A stretch of 64,000 nucleotides of DNA from UBA11574 sp963752565 (GCA_963752565.1 CAVVZC010000014.1:12989-76988), one strand, 5' to 3'; shown: positions 43,958 through 53,494, counted from the first letter of the stretch. Translations and numbers: made by a program. Notes: generated by a model from the letters alone, not told the origin.

Positions 43958-44896
43958 CAATATCAAGTTTCTTTTGGGTGTCCGTAAAAGGTATTTCAGC
44001 TTTGTCGTTTAATTGCCAATCATAGGGTAAGTATGACACCTTGATATTCTGGTTACCGGCAATTGAACCTTTTACATCTTTGTCCAGGATGTACGGACTG
44101 ATAAACCGGATCACCGGTTTTTTGAGTTTTGGTGATGCATTTGAAGAATACGAGGGGTCGCTTTTTTCTCGAAATCCCCTTTAAACCACTTGAAGATCTT
44201 AGATATATACAGTCGCTTGTTGTCAGCATCCCAGTGAGTACCTTTACTGTGGTTATTTATGAATTGAAGCGTCTGATCATTGAGCTGCATTTCCAGGATG
44301 TCCGTCCGATAAGCTTCGGTTCTGAGGTCAGGACAACTCCGGGAGGCACACACGATGGCAAAATGGATTCTGGGGTCATGGAAAGACTTTCGTAAAATGT
44401 CGTGTTCGATGTGCCCAAGGGTCAGGTTTTGCCTGACGGCTTTAAACTTTAAACGGGACCAGACGCCAGCAATTTGAAGGATGCTGTTTCGAGGGTAAAA
44501 GAGACCGATCAGGCTTCTTTCTTTAATGGGATATCTCTCGATAACGGCCTGAATGGTAAATGCGTTATAGGCATTGATCCAAAAGGCAAGTTTTTGTTCC
44601 CGGGTCCAACGCTTTAAAACAGATGCTTCAACGTTGCCAATTGTATCAATATATTCATAAAATACCGTTTTTTCAAAAAGAATACCCTTATAGTCTACCC
44701 ATCCATTCCAGACATATTTCTTCAAAAGAAAATCAAATTTTGAATGAGAATGATCGAACACTTTGGGAATTGTTGATTTATTTGATAACCCGGAAACAGA
44801 TCGTGATGACGGCGTTGTTGTAGAACACGCCGGAGACAATAAAAAGAATCCCGCGGTGATGACCATGATGAACAGCGAATGGATGGATTTTTCCAA
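43951..44896 (-). pseudogene. DUF547 lipoprotein with a single frameshift
   Basis: Lipobox SPAC (Cys24), then the DUF547 core: YKGILFEKTVFYEYID, KLAFWINAYNAFTIQAV, HFAIVCASRSCPDLRTEAY. The open frame stops early at 44111 (MHHQNSKNR), but in the next frame the family's typical end follows (NASPKLKKPVIRF through VSYLPYDWQLND) to a TGA at 43951, overlapping the SRPBCC start. One extra A in a CAAA run near 44142 would restore a single protein. So either a recent one-base deletion or a sequencing error. Function of the family is unknown. Confidence 0.85.
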
Positions 44897-45036
44897 TTTT
44901 GGGTCTCTCCGATATCGTTACAAAACTAAACCTATCCTGATTCTTCCAGGAAAAGGCCAGCCCGCTTTTCGATAGAGCATAAAAGCCTGCATTATTTACT
45001 TAAAAGCAACCGTTTTGTCTTCGATTTAAAGAGTTC

Positions 45037-45621
45037 TTATCCTGTCATTTTAGCAAGCGCCTTGCCGGCCTCATAGGCTTCTTCAAGATATTCCGGATAC
45101 TTTAAAACATCATCTTCAAATTCCAGCCCTCGATACAACAGCGAACGAAAAAGCTCCATGTCCAACACATCGAAAAAATATTTGACCGTCAAAAGGACGC
45201 CATTAAAAAGTTTTTTGCCTTTCGTTGCCCCGACGGAAATAAAAAGGCCCTTTCGTTTGGACTCCCATTGACCGAAAGGAACCTTGTCGATCCAATATTT
45301 TTTCACCCACAGCGACTGGCATCGATCCATTAATATTTTCGTGTGGGCACTCACCGTATAAAAGAAAATGGGACTGGCAAGGATTAACCCTTTGGCCGAC
45401 AGGATCTGATCCACAACGTTGTGAAAATCGTCTTTTATAGCGCATCGCCCTTCTTTTTTACACGCATATATTTCAAGACAAGGGGACATCTTTAAGTCTC
45501 TTAAAATAATCTCATCGACCTGGGCACCGGCGTCAACGGCGCCCCGAACAGCATGTTTGAGCAACGTTGCGGTATTCCCCTGCCGCCTGGGGCTTCCATA
45601 AATCGCCACAATTTGAGACAT
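45037..45621 (-). CDS. Flavodoxin-like NAD(P)H-dependent oxidoreductase
   Basis: 194 residues. GSPRRQGNTATLLKHAV is the FMN-phosphate loop, followed by CLEIYACKKEGRCAIKDD and ILASPIFFYTVSAHTKILMDRCQ, the pattern of the FMN_red/iron-sulfur flavoprotein family. Cysteines at about 48, 54 and 60 may bind a cluster or be redox-active. Cytoplasmic flavoenzyme; substrate unknown. Divergent from rarD, with shared operator-like repeats between. Confidence 0.88.
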   Translation of the reverse strand: MSQIVAIYGSPRRQGNTATLLKHAVRGAVDAGAQVDEIILRDLKMSPCLEIYACKKEGRCAIKDDFHNVVDQILSAKGLILASPIFFYTVSAHTKILMDRCQSLWVKKYWIDKVPFGQWESKRKGLFISVGATKGKKLFNGVLLTVKYFFDVLDMELFRSLLYRGLEFEDDVLKYPEYLEEAYEAGKALAKMTG

Positions 45622-45689
45622 TTTCTTCTCCTTTATTTATATGAAAGTAAAAAAGCACTCTACGTTCTTTTATTTGAATTTCCTGTTTT

Positions 45690-45715
45690 ATGTCAAGGCG
45701 GATATCTTTTGACAT
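45690..45715. promoter_or_regulatory. ATGTCAA-TTGACAT inverted repeat in divergent promoter region
   Basis: ATGTCAA (45690-45696) and TTGACAT (45709-45715) flank 12 bases between the oxidoreductase (-) and rarD (+). TTGACA could also be a -35 element. Confidence 0.4.
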
Positions 45716-45769
45716 CAATTTTCAAATGGTCTACGGTAAATGGCTTTGATATTCAGCTCCCTGTATTAA

Positions 45770-45842
45770 AACACGTTAGTATTGTCCGTTGATACAAATC
45801 GACTTCAAAGAAGCGGTCCTGTTTTCAAAATACTAACGTGTT
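45770..45842. repeat. Perfect 14-bp inverted repeat upstream of rarD
   Basis: AACACGTTAGTATT (45770-45783) and AATACTAACGTGTT (45829-45842) flank 45 bp. It ends 17 bp before the rarD start, so it would form a stable hairpin in the leader. It has no T-run. Confidence 0.75.
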
Positions 45843-45859
45843 ACAAACACGAACATTTT

Positions 45860-46792
45860 ATGAAACACGTCAATCCTTCAAAATCACAGCAGAAATCTTT
45901 GTCCGGTGTGGTGTATGCATCGTCGGCATTTTTGATCTGGGGGTTAAGCCCCATCTACTGGAAAGTGATGCGCGACATTCCTGCCTTTGAGATCATTATG
46001 CATCGAGTGATCTGGTCCTTTTTCTTTCTTATGATTGTACTTGTATTCCAGAGGCACTGGAATGAATTCATGGCGGCCGTAAAAAAGCCGCGGACCTTCG
46101 TGGTCCTGATCCCCACAACAATACTTCTTGGATTCAACTGGTTTATCTACATCTGGGCGATTAACAATGAACACATTCTCCAGGCAAGCCTTGGTTACTT
46201 TATCAATCCGCTGATCAATGTTCTTTTGGGCATGGTTTTTCTCAGGGAGCGATTGAGACGCATGCAGACGGTGTCTTTGGTACTGGCCGGCATCGCAGTA
46301 CTATATCTGACCTTTCATTATGGAGAATTTCCCTGGATAGCCCTGTCCCTTGCCTTTGCATTTGGGTTTTACGGCCTGATTCGAAAAGTGGCCCCTGTCA
46401 GTTCTCTGGCAGGCCTCTCTGTAGAGATGCTCCTTCTATCAGGCCCTGCCTTGGCTTATATCCTGTTTCTACACAGTAAAAGTGTCGGAGCTTTATTTCA
46501 CATCAGCATCAAGATCGACCTTTTTCTTATGGGAACCGCTTTTCTTACAGCCTTTCCACTACTTCTTTTTACACTGGGTACGAGGCGGCTGAATCTTTCC
46601 ACCGTGGGTTTTCTGCAGTATATCGCACCGAGCTGCATGTTCCTTTTGGGTGTCTTTTTGTACAATGAGGCACTTTCAAGCGCCCAGATATTCGCTTTTG
46701 TTTTGATATGGACAGCCCTGTTTATTTATTCCACAGACGCTGCGAGGTATTATCGGCTGACCAAAAATCTGTCCGATCTAAATATTTCATGA
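45860..46792 (+). CDS. rarD: RarD-type EamA transporter
   Basis: 310 residues from the ATG at 45860, the first Met in line with the family; an upstream GTG lies inside the inverted repeat. Ten membrane helices of the drug/metabolite transporter superfamily: GVVYASSAFLIWGLSPIYWK, LLGFNWFIYIWAINN, QASLGYFINPLINVLLGMVFLRERL and LSTVGFLQYIAPSCMFLLGVFLYNE are RarD signatures. Inner-membrane permease; the substrate is not established for the family. It ends a short distance before a long non-coding gap. Confidence 0.93.
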   Translation: MKHVNPSKSQQKSLSGVVYASSAFLIWGLSPIYWKVMRDIPAFEIIMHRVIWSFFFLMIVLVFQRHWNEFMAAVKKPRTFVVLIPTTILLGFNWFIYIWAINNEHILQASLGYFINPLINVLLGMVFLRERLRRMQTVSLVLAGIAVLYLTFHYGEFPWIALSLAFAFGFYGLIRKVAPVSSLAGLSVEMLLLSGPALAYILFLHSKSVGALFHISIKIDLFLMGTAFLTAFPLLLFTLGTRRLNLSTVGFLQYIAPSCMFLLGVFLYNEALSSAQIFAFVLIWTALFIYSTDAARYYRLTKNLSDLNIS

Positions 46793-47108
46793 CGGCTTTT
46801 GCTCAAGATCACAAACACCGGCGTGAAGAACTGTGGCGACCCACATCGAGAACATGTCCTTTTGTAAACCCAGAATCGAGTATTACTTTGAAATCAGTCA
46901 AAAAATCGCTGACCCCCGTTAACTTTTGTTGAAGCATCAATATCAGGCTTTCCCCGACAAGCAGCCATAATTTCTACGCTGCTGCCGTTCAAATTGTGTA
47001 ATTAATTTCACATTTCTTAGATGTTTTTTACTCAATATCGCAACCCGGTTCCTGTGCAAAAAATTATAACAATCTATAATATCTTATATTATTTAACAAT
47101 ATCTCATC
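46793..47108. other. Gene-free stretch after rarD
   Basis: No gene. A/T-rich, especially from 47060. Confidence 0.5.
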
Positions 47109-47123
47109 TGGCATAGCTTTTGC
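47109..47123 (+). promoter_or_regulatory. Sigma-54-like promoter for the GT4 gene
   Basis: TGGCAT-AGCTT-TTGC matches the -24/-12 consensus (TGGCAC-N5-TTGC) at five of six and four of four bases, about 175 bp upstream of the glycosyltransferase start. Confidence 0.5.
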
Positions 47124-47205
47124 TATAATTTACTATACTTTACAGTCAAACCATAGTGTTACATCAAGCGATATTGCTGTGATGAAAACAGTTATAGATA
47201 TTCAT

Positions 47206-47282
47206 AACTCAAGTTCCGCACCTTTTGTTTTCAGTAACGTCAATAATGCGTAGCAGGGCGGAAAAAATTTTTAAGATAAAAT
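47206..47282. repeat. Short repeat shared with 40228-40303
   Basis: ACCTTTTGTTTTCAGTAA, GTAGCAGGGCGGAAAAAAT and TTTTTAAGATAAAAT. It ends 16 bp before the glycosyltransferase start, so it lies in the 5' leader. Confidence 0.6.
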
Positions 47283-47298
47283 CATATGGGTGCAATAG

Positions 47299-48678
47299 AT
47301 GAAAGGTAAAAACATCGGATTTATTTCAACACGGTTTGCTGGAATCGACGGTGTTTCTTTGGAAGCCAGCAAGTGGTCGGAAGTTTTCGAACAAAATGGA
47401 CACAACTGTTTCTGGTTCGCCGGTGAATTGGATCGGAATCCTGAAAAGAGTTTTCTTGAACCCAAAGCTCATTTTCACCACGCTCAAAACCAATGGATCA
47501 ATTCACAGATTTTTGGGAAAACAGGAAGAAAGCACACCATTACGGAATTGATACATGCCTTGAGATCTTATTTGAAAATTCAGCTTTACAATTTTATCAA
47601 TCAGTTTCATATTGACCTTTTCATCGTCGAAAATGCTCTGACCATACCGCTTAACATTTCTCTGGGACTTGCTTTGGCGGAAACAATCGCGGAAACAGAA
47701 ATCCCCACCATTGCCCACCATCATGATTTCTACTGGGAAAGAGAAAGGTTCTCGGTCAATGCTGTGAGCGATTATCTGCGAATGGCATTTCCACCCAATC
47801 TACCTAACATACGGCACGTGGTCATCAACTCGGAAGCTTTGGAGCAGATGGCTTTACGTACGGGAATCTCTTCGATCATTGTTCCAAACGTTTTGGATTT
47901 CGATCATCCGCCTGTTGTGGATGAACAAAAAGTTCTAGCGTTTCGAAAGAGCATTGGTTTAAATCCCGATGATAAAATTGTTTTACAGCCCACGCGCATC
48001 ATCCGCCGAAAAGGTATAGAGCAAGCCATTGAACTGGTGAAGGAGATGAAAGACCCTCGTTATAAACTGGTTGTATCTCACGAAGCCGGTGATGAGGGCT
48101 TTGAATACGCTCAGTGGCTTAAAGACTATGCCTCGGAACATGGGGTAGACCTTCGCATGTTAACGACACAAATTTCAGATCCCTGGAATGGAAATGGAGA
48201 TTATCAAACAGAATATACGCTATGGGACATTTATCCTTGTGCAGATTTTATCACATATCCGAGCGTCTGCGAAGGATTCGGCAATGCGCTTATTGAAGCC
48301 GTTTATTTTAAAAAACCGATATTGGTCAATCGATATGCCACATTTATCAGAGACATAGAACCTAAAGGTTTTGAACTGATAGTTATGGACGGATTTCTCA
48401 CAAAAAACACCGTTCATAAAACAAAAGAAATTATTGAATCGCCTGAACTAAAAGAAACGATGGTAAATACAAACTACGAAATCGCTTCCCGTCACTATTC
48501 ATATTCAGTTCTTAGAAATCAACTGAATACAATGATGAACGACTTTTCTTTTCAGCAGGAACAAAAAATATCCAATAACGTATCAGACTCACAGCATGTC
48601 ATCTATTTAAAAAGAGGCCCATCTCCGGTCTGTTATGACCGGCCGATGGATAAAGTCACTGTGGATGTATCCGAATAA
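47299..48678 (+). CDS. GT4-family glycosyltransferase
   Basis: 459 residues, GT-B fold. The N-terminal half begins IGFISTRFAGIDGVSLEASKW, with TIAHHHDFYWERERF as acceptor-site loop. The C-terminal half has QPTRIIRRKGIEQAIEL and SVCEGFGNALIEAVY, the EX7E nucleotide-sugar site of retaining GT4 enzymes. The donor and acceptor cannot be told; some mannosylglucosylglycerate-type synthases share the HHHDFYWER loop, so a compatible-solute or polysaccharide role is possible. Cytoplasmic. A sigma-54-like promoter precedes it, and an ExeA-type ATPase follows 54 bp later on the same strand. Confidence 0.88.
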   Translation: MKGKNIGFISTRFAGIDGVSLEASKWSEVFEQNGHNCFWFAGELDRNPEKSFLEPKAHFHHAQNQWINSQIFGKTGRKHTITELIHALRSYLKIQLYNFINQFHIDLFIVENALTIPLNISLGLALAETIAETEIPTIAHHHDFYWERERFSVNAVSDYLRMAFPPNLPNIRHVVINSEALEQMALRTGISSIIVPNVLDFDHPPVVDEQKVLAFRKSIGLNPDDKIVLQPTRIIRRKGIEQAIELVKEMKDPRYKLVVSHEAGDEGFEYAQWLKDYASEHGVDLRMLTTQISDPWNGNGDYQTEYTLWDIYPCADFITYPSVCEGFGNALIEAVYFKKPILVNRYATFIRDIEPKGFELIVMDGFLTKNTVHKTKEIIESPELKETMVNTNYEIASRHYSYSVLRNQLNTMMNDFSFQQEQKISNNVSDSQHVIYLKRGPSPVCYDRPMDKVTVDVSE

Positions 48679-48732
48679 TATCGTTCAAAATTCAGGTGTT
48701 GCGATTTATTGAAAAATCGATAAAATATAAAT

Positions 48733-50817
48733 ATGTATCGATCTTATTACAGTCTTGCTAAAAAACCATTCCAGTTAAGCACAGATCCAAAGTTTCTTTG
48801 GCTCGGTGAGAAACACAGGGAAGCACTGGCAACTTTAAAATATGGGGTCGTCGACCAAAAGGGATTTCTGCTTGTTTCCGGAGACGTGGGTACGGGCAAG
48901 ACAACATTGATTAATGCATTATTGGAAAGTATCGAAGAAGATACGCTGGTGGCAAATATTACAGACCCTGCGTTGGATCTCATTGAATTCTTTAATTTTG
49001 TTGCATTATCATTTAATATTCCCAAGAAATTTGACTGCAAAATAGATTTTATTGTTTATTTCAGCCAATTTTTAAAAAAAGTATACTCGGAAAATAGAAG
49101 TGTTCTGCTCATCATTGACGAGGTTCACAGCTTATCAAAAGAAGTTCTTGAACATATTCGGCTTTTATCCAACATAGAGCTCCCGGAAGAAAAACTCATC
49201 AACATATTTTTTGTGGGCCAAAATGAAATACATCAAACCTTGGCCCTACCGGAGTGTCGCGCCCTTCGACAAAGAATCAGTTTGGTGTATCAGATTGAGC
49301 CTTTGTCAGAGAATGAAACGTTGGCATACATCAAGCATCGGTTGAAAGTCGCCGGGACTGAAAAAAATATTTTTACTCAAAATGCCGTTCAGGAAATATA
49401 TCATTTTTCCAGCGGCTACCCGCGTCTGATAAACACCATTTGCGATCATGCTCTATTAACAGGGTATGCGCGGGATTTGAAAAAAATCACCCCGGACGTA
49501 ATCCAAGAATGTGCTCAACAATTCAATTTTATAGGCGAAACTCGGAACAACAACCATGCAATTTCCCATGAGCAACATCATCCGGAATGCCGATCCCATT
49601 CTGTAACGTGTCCGTTTTTAAAAGATATAACCGGGGAAGCAGCATCGTCTAAAAACACAGGAACTCAGGTTTTCATTCTACCTCAGCCAGAAAGCACCCG
49701 AAAACACATAAACGCTAAAGAAGAAACTCTGAATAATACCGCTGATAGCTCTAAAGTGTCCATTGTAAAACGACTGCGAAAAAGAAAGTTTTCCTGGACG
49801 CCTGTTGTCTCTTTTGCAACACGCATGCAAAAAGGACTGTTTTCCCGGGCATCTGCTGCCGTACCGTTTATAAAACGCATGCAAAAAAGACTGTTTTCCT
49901 GGGCATCTGCTGCCGTACCGTTTATAAAACGCATGCAAAAAAAACTGTTTTCCTGGGCATCTGCTGCATCTTTACCCACACTTTTTCGAAAAAAACGGCT
50001 TTTTTGGATATCTGCTGTATCTTTGGCGGTGATGATCCTGGTCATTACAGGTCTTTACCAGAAAGCGTTGACAACGAAAAACAATCCACCCAAACCGACA
50101 GCACTTGCACTCAAAACAACGGCATCATCTCCAGGCAAACCCGAAGGTCATTTAACCGAACATAACGTCCTGATAAAAATTGCCAAAACCACACCGGATC
50201 ACCCTATAAAAGCATCATCTCCCCAAAAAACCGAAATATCAAAACCCAATGAATTTGAACAGGCTAAAACAGCGCTGTACAATGAGAATTTTAACCGGGC
50301 AATTGAATTGTTTGAACAGGCCATCGCACAAAATCCAACAAAGGCGTCAACAATTAAGATGTACTACTCAAGGGCGTTACTGGGGCAGGCCGATATCGCC
50401 TTTGCAAAAAACCCTGATACAGCCAAGCGATTACTGTCCAAAGCGGTTGAGGCTGACCCTCGAAATGCTGAAGCCCACTTTGAGTTAGGAAGGCTTTATA
50501 CAAAATCAAAAGATTACACAAACGCCATAAAATCCTATCAAAAAGCTGCAAATCTAAGCTACCGTCCTTCGGATACATTTTATAATCTTGGCTTTATATA
50601 TGCATCAACCAAAGATTTTGTAAATGCCGAAAAAATGTTCGTTCATGTCGCTGAGTTAAGGCCGCCCTATCTCGACAAAGTGCTATTTAATCTTGCAGTG
50701 GTTCAACAAAAACAGGGGAAAAAACAGCAATGCATCGAAAATCTTGAAAAAGCGATAATAAACAACCCCAAGAATCAACGGGCGCAACAATATCTCAATC
50801 AGCTTAAAAATGTATAA
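48733..50817 (+). CDS. ExeA/MshM-type AAA ATPase with membrane helix and TPR domain
   Basis: 694 residues. Residues 1-265 are an ExeA-like ATPase: YYSLAKKPFQLSTDP, Walker A GDVGTGKTT (50-58), Walker B VLLIIDE (124-130). A linker with three 18-residue repeats (RMQKxLFSxASAAVPFIK, 364-415) leads to one membrane helix (424-441), a Pro/Lys linker and TPR repeats (about 505-690). ExeA-type ATPases help secretins and pilus machines cross the peptidoglycan. The secretin (pilQ) and pilus genes lie a few kb away on the other strand. The adjacent LysM lipoprotein fits a cell-wall role. Confidence 0.92.
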   Translation: MYRSYYSLAKKPFQLSTDPKFLWLGEKHREALATLKYGVVDQKGFLLVSGDVGTGKTTLINALLESIEEDTLVANITDPALDLIEFFNFVALSFNIPKKFDCKIDFIVYFSQFLKKVYSENRSVLLIIDEVHSLSKEVLEHIRLLSNIELPEEKLINIFFVGQNEIHQTLALPECRALRQRISLVYQIEPLSENETLAYIKHRLKVAGTEKNIFTQNAVQEIYHFSSGYPRLINTICDHALLTGYARDLKKITPDVIQECAQQFNFIGETRNNNHAISHEQHHPECRSHSVTCPFLKDITGEAASSKNTGTQVFILPQPESTRKHINAKEETLNNTADSSKVSIVKRLRKRKFSWTPVVSFATRMQKGLFSRASAAVPFIKRMQKRLFSWASAAVPFIKRMQKKLFSWASAASLPTLFRKKRLFWISAVSLAVMILVITGLYQKALTTKNNPPKPTALALKTTASSPGKPEGHLTEHNVLIKIAKTTPDHPIKASSPQKTEISKPNEFEQAKTALYNENFNRAIELFEQAIAQNPTKASTIKMYYSRALLGQADIAFAKNPDTAKRLLSKAVEADPRNAEAHFELGRLYTKSKDYTNAIKSYQKAANLSYRPSDTFYNLGFIYASTKDFVNAEKMFVHVAELRPPYLDKVLFNLAVVQQKQGKKQQCIENLEKAIINNPKNQRAQQYLNQLKNV
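49821..49982 (+). repeat. 54-bp tandem repeats inside the ExeA-like gene
   Basis: Three units with ACGCATGC at 49821, 49875 and 49929 (period 54, 18 codons). The last is partial. Units are almost identical, suggesting recent expansion. In frame, so the protein is kept. Confidence 0.9.
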
Positions 50818-50829
50818 GGAAGTGTCATA

Positions 50830-51441
50830 GTGGTGTGTGGCAAACTAAAGAGAATCGCCAAAGGCATATTGGCACTCACCTTGATCTGGGTCTTTAACGG
50901 TTGTGCATACCAGCACCCTCCACTCCAGCCGGCACCTGAAGTGACGCCTGCCCCGGTTGAGATCAAGCCTGGAACTCCTGTTTCAGAGCCCGATACGCCT
51001 GCTTCAGAGACACTTACATCAGCGACGTCGGAACCCCGTTTATATTTACACAAGGTACGCTGGCCGGAAGAAACACTCTCTCACATCGCAAAATGGTACA
51101 CCGGCACCGTGAAAAATTGGAAAGCCATTGCCAAAACAAATCCCGAACTGGATCCTAAAAAAATTGGCATCGGCGACACCATTTCCATCCCCGAAGACCT
51201 GTTGACCTCGAAAAAACCTATGCCTCATTCCTTCGTGCGTGGATCGGTTCGTAAAAAAAGCACCCCACGTTCCTCATCCAAGAAGACATCAACACAACCC
51301 GAATTACCGAAATTGTTCGAACCCATAAAATCCGAGCCGTCAATAATAGAAACAGATTCAGCAAAATTGTTTGGACCTGTAGAAACCCAACAGTCATCAA
51401 CAGAACCCGACGCAGATAAATTATTTGGCCCCATAGAATAG
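50830..51441 (+). CDS. LysM-domain lipoprotein
   Basis: GTG start behind AAGGAAG (203 residues). The lipobox VFNGC (Cys25) is followed by a Pro/Glu/Thr linker, a LysM domain (about 70-122: YLHKVRWPEETLSHIAKWYTG through IGIGDTISIP) and a tail with three KLFxPIE/KLFGPxE repeats ending the protein. LysM binds peptidoglycan GlcNAc, so this tethers to the cell wall from a membrane. 12 bp after the ExeA-type ATPase, surely the same operon. The tail repeats may bind a partner. Confidence 0.9.
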   Translation: MVCGKLKRIAKGILALTLIWVFNGCAYQHPPLQPAPEVTPAPVEIKPGTPVSEPDTPASETLTSATSEPRLYLHKVRWPEETLSHIAKWYTGTVKNWKAIAKTNPELDPKKIGIGDTISIPEDLLTSKKPMPHSFVRGSVRKKSTPRSSSKKTSTQPELPKLFEPIKSEPSIIETDSAKLFGPVETQQSSTEPDADKLFGPIE

Positions 51442-51507
51442 ATGCCCGCCGGTTCACGCTTATTCTCAACACACGATCCATGTAATTTGAAAGTCACGCG
51501 GTATTAA

Positions 51508-51522
51508 GTCAACACTGTTGAC
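51508..51522. promoter_or_regulatory. 15-bp palindrome over a -35 element, candidate operator of pfaD
   Basis: GTCAACA-C-TGTTGAC is a perfect palindrome whose right arm runs into TTGACA. TATTAA lies 15 bp further. A repressor bound here would block the promoter. pfaD starts about 150 bp downstream. Confidence 0.45.
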
Positions 51523-51670
51523 ACGAACAGGTTCATTGTATTAATCAAACCTGATGAATTCGTACAAAGTCTCTTGTCAGATTCTTTTGACATCATCAAA
51601 CTTCTTGTCCAGTGCATGTTGCGACGATTTAGAATATACGTTTCATTACGTGTGACCATTGGAATTTTAA

Positions 51671-53317
51671 ATGCAATCATCGAAACGAAAAAATATTCCC
51701 GGCTGGTGGCTGCCGGAAAATAGTGAACCTGAACCGGGAGAGCAAGCTGTCCGATCGGCAATTTTAAAGGTAACACACCCGGTTTACCTTTTAGATCTCA
51801 ACGGCCTTCCGGCCGTCGGCAGAGGCGGCACCATCACCATCGGCGGCGATGCCCCAATGGCGTCCGCTGCTGTTCCGCTGCGTGCATATGCACCGCCGCT
51901 GCACCCTGAAGATCTGGGGGATCCTCAGTTTAAGGACAAGCATCATCTTCGTTATGCTTACATTGTGGGTGCAATGGCCAACGGCATTACATCGGTTAAG
52001 ATGGTCGAAAAGGCCGGAAACGCCGGATTGATCGGCTTTTTTGGCGCTGCCGGTCTTGCCCTCGATCAAATCGAATCCGCCATCGACCGGTTGCAGCAAA
52101 ATTTAAAAAACATCCCTTTTGGCTTTAATTTAATACACAGCCCCAACGACCCTGAGCTTGAGGCCGCCGTGGTTCGATTGTATTTACAACGGGGTATAAC
52201 GTTGGTCAGCGCCTCGGCATATCTGGATCTCACCCTTCCCTTGGTATATTATCGCGTAAAAGGAATTCATCGCGATGCGCGCGGTGAGATCATTTGTCCC
52301 AACAAGGTGATTGCAAAAGTCTCCAGGGTTGAAGTGGCCGCAAAATATTTTTCCCCGCCGCCGCAAAAGCTTCTGGCACAGCTACTTGACAAAAACATGA
52401 TCACCCGGGCGGAAGCAGAACTCGCCGGGATGATCCCCATGGCCGATGACCTGACCGCAGAAGCGGATTCCGGCGGCCATACCGACAACCGGCCGGCGAT
52501 TTCGTTATTGCCCACCATGATCGCCCTGCGCGATGAATTGGCAGAAAAGTACACGTACAAAAACCCGCCCTGTGTGGGGCTCGGCGGCGGAATCTCCACC
52601 CCCCACTCCGCCGCCGCGGCATTTGCCATGGGCGCAGCCTATATTCTCACGGGTTCCGTCAATCAATCCTGCGTGGAAGCCGGCACATCCGAAACCGTTC
52701 GCCATATGCTGGCGGACGCCGGCCAGGCTGATGTGACCATGGCACCGGCAGCGGATATGTTTGAAATGGGCGTTAAGGTCCAAGTGCTCAAACGGGGGAC
52801 CATGTTTCCGCTTCGGGCTGCAAAACTCTACGACCTTTATTCCACCCATGACCGTTTTGAGAGCATTTCCGAAAAACAACGAAACATGCTGGAGAGAGAT
52901 TTTTTTCGGTGCAGCTTTCAGGAAGAATGGGAGCAGACCAAAGCCTATTTTACACGCCATGATCCCAAACAGATCGAACGGGCCGAAAATGACCCCAAAC
53001 ACAAAATGGCCCTTGTGTTTCGATCCTACCTCGGCCAATCTTCCAACTGGGCCAACTCAGGCGACCCATCACGAAAAATCGATTACCAGATATGGTGCGG
53101 GCCGGCCATGGGCGCCTTCAACCAGTGGGTTAAAGGCTCATTCCTCCAACCACCTGAAAATCGTAATACGGTTAGCGTTGCCATGAACCTTCTTTATGGT
53201 GCTGCCGTGTTGACCCGAATCAACTGGTTGAAGCATCAAGGGGTTGTATTGCCTGCCGGCATGGATAATTTTTCTCCCATGCCCCTTGAAAAGATACAGG
53301 AGTTGCTGGAACATTGA
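51671..53317 (+). CDS. pfaD: PfaD-family enoyl reductase
   Basis: 548 residues with the FMN-dependent 2-nitropropane-dioxygenase-like TIM barrel. LGGGISTPHSAAAAFAMGAAYILTGSVNQ is read in two parts near 303-332, and ADSGGHTDNRP at 265-275. The C-terminal part with SIDYQIWCGPAMGAFNQWVKGS-like sequence (about 470-492) is specific to PfaD. In polyunsaturated fatty acid and trans-AT polyketide synthases PfaD reduces enoyl-thioesters. No pfaA, pfaB or pfaC is in the window, so its partners lie elsewhere or it works alone. It is more G+C-rich than its neighbours. Convergent with the pilQ remnant. Confidence 0.93.
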   Translation: MQSSKRKNIPGWWLPENSEPEPGEQAVRSAILKVTHPVYLLDLNGLPAVGRGGTITIGGDAPMASAAVPLRAYAPPLHPEDLGDPQFKDKHHLRYAYIVGAMANGITSVKMVEKAGNAGLIGFFGAAGLALDQIESAIDRLQQNLKNIPFGFNLIHSPNDPELEAAVVRLYLQRGITLVSASAYLDLTLPLVYYRVKGIHRDARGEIICPNKVIAKVSRVEVAAKYFSPPPQKLLAQLLDKNMITRAEAELAGMIPMADDLTAEADSGGHTDNRPAISLLPTMIALRDELAEKYTYKNPPCVGLGGGISTPHSAAAAFAMGAAYILTGSVNQSCVEAGTSETVRHMLADAGQADVTMAPAADMFEMGVKVQVLKRGTMFPLRAAKLYDLYSTHDRFESISEKQRNMLERDFFRCSFQEEWEQTKAYFTRHDPKQIERAENDPKHKMALVFRSYLGQSSNWANSGDPSRKIDYQIWCGPAMGAFNQWVKGSFLQPPENRNTVSVAMNLLYGAAVLTRINWLKHQGVVLPAGMDNFSPMPLEKIQELLEH

Positions 53318-53494
53318 CATTCGGCAAATCGCCTAAAATTACCTGAGATTATTTGCTTTCTGTAAAATTTGTGGAAGGTTTTCAAACCGGTTTTATAAAG
53401 CGGATAAGCAATCCGAATATGGTAAGTGGAAAGGATGAACAGCCTTGCCCCTTGGACCCTCTTCTCCAACTAAATTGGGGAAGAACCTTATTTG

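Noticed and set aside
42603..43966. Arsenosugar or selenium pathway around the TIGR04283-type glycosyltransferase
   Set aside because: No radical-SAM, arsenic or selenium gene is adjacent; the family name alone does not support a pathway.
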